DNA of 6,268 nt from Candidatus Heimdallarchaeota archaeon (GTDB taxonomy: Archaea; Asgardarchaeota; Heimdallarchaeia; Hodarchaeales; LC-3): positions 1 through 6,268 of the forward strand of contig DAHXPE010000162.1 of the NCBI GenBank assembly GCA_027364495.1. The letters are read 5' to 3'. The position numbers and the translations under genes are program-made. Under the pieces are notes generated by a model that saw nothing but the letters and a program-made list of their open reading frames with translations, was not told where the DNA came from and ran no database searches. This document shows, piece by piece, positions 6,204-6,268 of this stretch (positions are counted from its first letter, which is position 1; each line of letters starts with the position of its first letter).

Positions 6204-6268
6204 TTAAAACACGTTGGTGATGCCCAAATCACTAGTCGACCAGGTCAAAGCGGAGTTATTAATGCTGT
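6204..6268 (+). repeat. Inverted, slightly diverged copy of the rps8e 3' segment at the right end
   Basis: Bases 6213-6268 are the reverse complement of 5674-5729 with two mismatches (6237 and 6251). After a 2-base gap, 6204-6212 match 5732-5740. Read on the + strand the mismatches change AGA to CGA (Arg) and AGT to AGC (Ser), both silent. The 2-base gap breaks the eS8 frame, and upstream of 6204 no eS8 coding remains, so this is not a working second gene. The TTAAAACAC stretch looks like junction microhomology. I read it as a chimeric join that may carry a related strain's allele. Confidence 0.88.

Noticed and set aside
1..6268. Linear replicon or virus with inverted terminal repeats
   Set aside because: The two ends do not match each other; each matches only its own nearby interior. 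Gene content is chromosomal housekeeping.
6204..6268. Second, tandem or paralogous rps8e gene
   Set aside because: Only about 20 codons are present, the frame is broken by a 2-base gap at 6212-6213, and no eS8 coding continues upstream.

Overview
This strongly AT-rich window looks like a metagenomic or single-cell contig from an archaeon. Two genes show this. One is an archaeal-type ribosomal protein eS8. The other is a replicative family B DNA polymerase of the PolB1 type, known from TACK and Asgard lineages rather than the PolB3 type of Euryarchaeota. AT richness, a lysine/asparagine-rich proteome, no clear Shine-Dalgarno sequences and a long polymerase N-terminal tail would suit an Asgard archaeon, but that placement is inference.

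Layout: the left end (1-85) is an inverted copy of part of the polymerase gene. It is joined to a short genuine segment (about 79-150, + strand) that reads as the last residues of a NOL1/NOP2/Sun-type RNA m5C methyltransferase. This tail converges on polB (154-3018, - strand) with a 3-base gap. Upstream of polB, 24 bases away and in the same direction, is a DUF309 gene (3043-3591, - strand), so the two probably form an operon. A divergent intergenic region of about 200 bases separates it from a 615-618 aa gene on the + strand (3791-5638). That gene encodes an unrecognised N-terminal region, a long coiled coil, an acidic linker and a probable C-terminal winged helix. It converges, with a 13-base gap, on rps8e (5652-6038, - strand). 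Beyond rps8e lies about 165 bases of non-coding DNA, and the right end (6204-6268) is an inverted, slightly diverged copy of the 3' part of rps8e.

The genes are mostly housekeeping: replication, translation and RNA modification. The real unknowns are the coiled-coil/winged-helix protein and the role of DUF309 beside polB. I see no mobile element, CRISPR array, tRNA or rRNA. The most striking structure is that both ends are inverted copies of nearby gene segments. I read these as amplification or assembly chimeras, possibly carrying variation from a related strain, and not as a new biological system; about 86-6203 is the trustworthy part.
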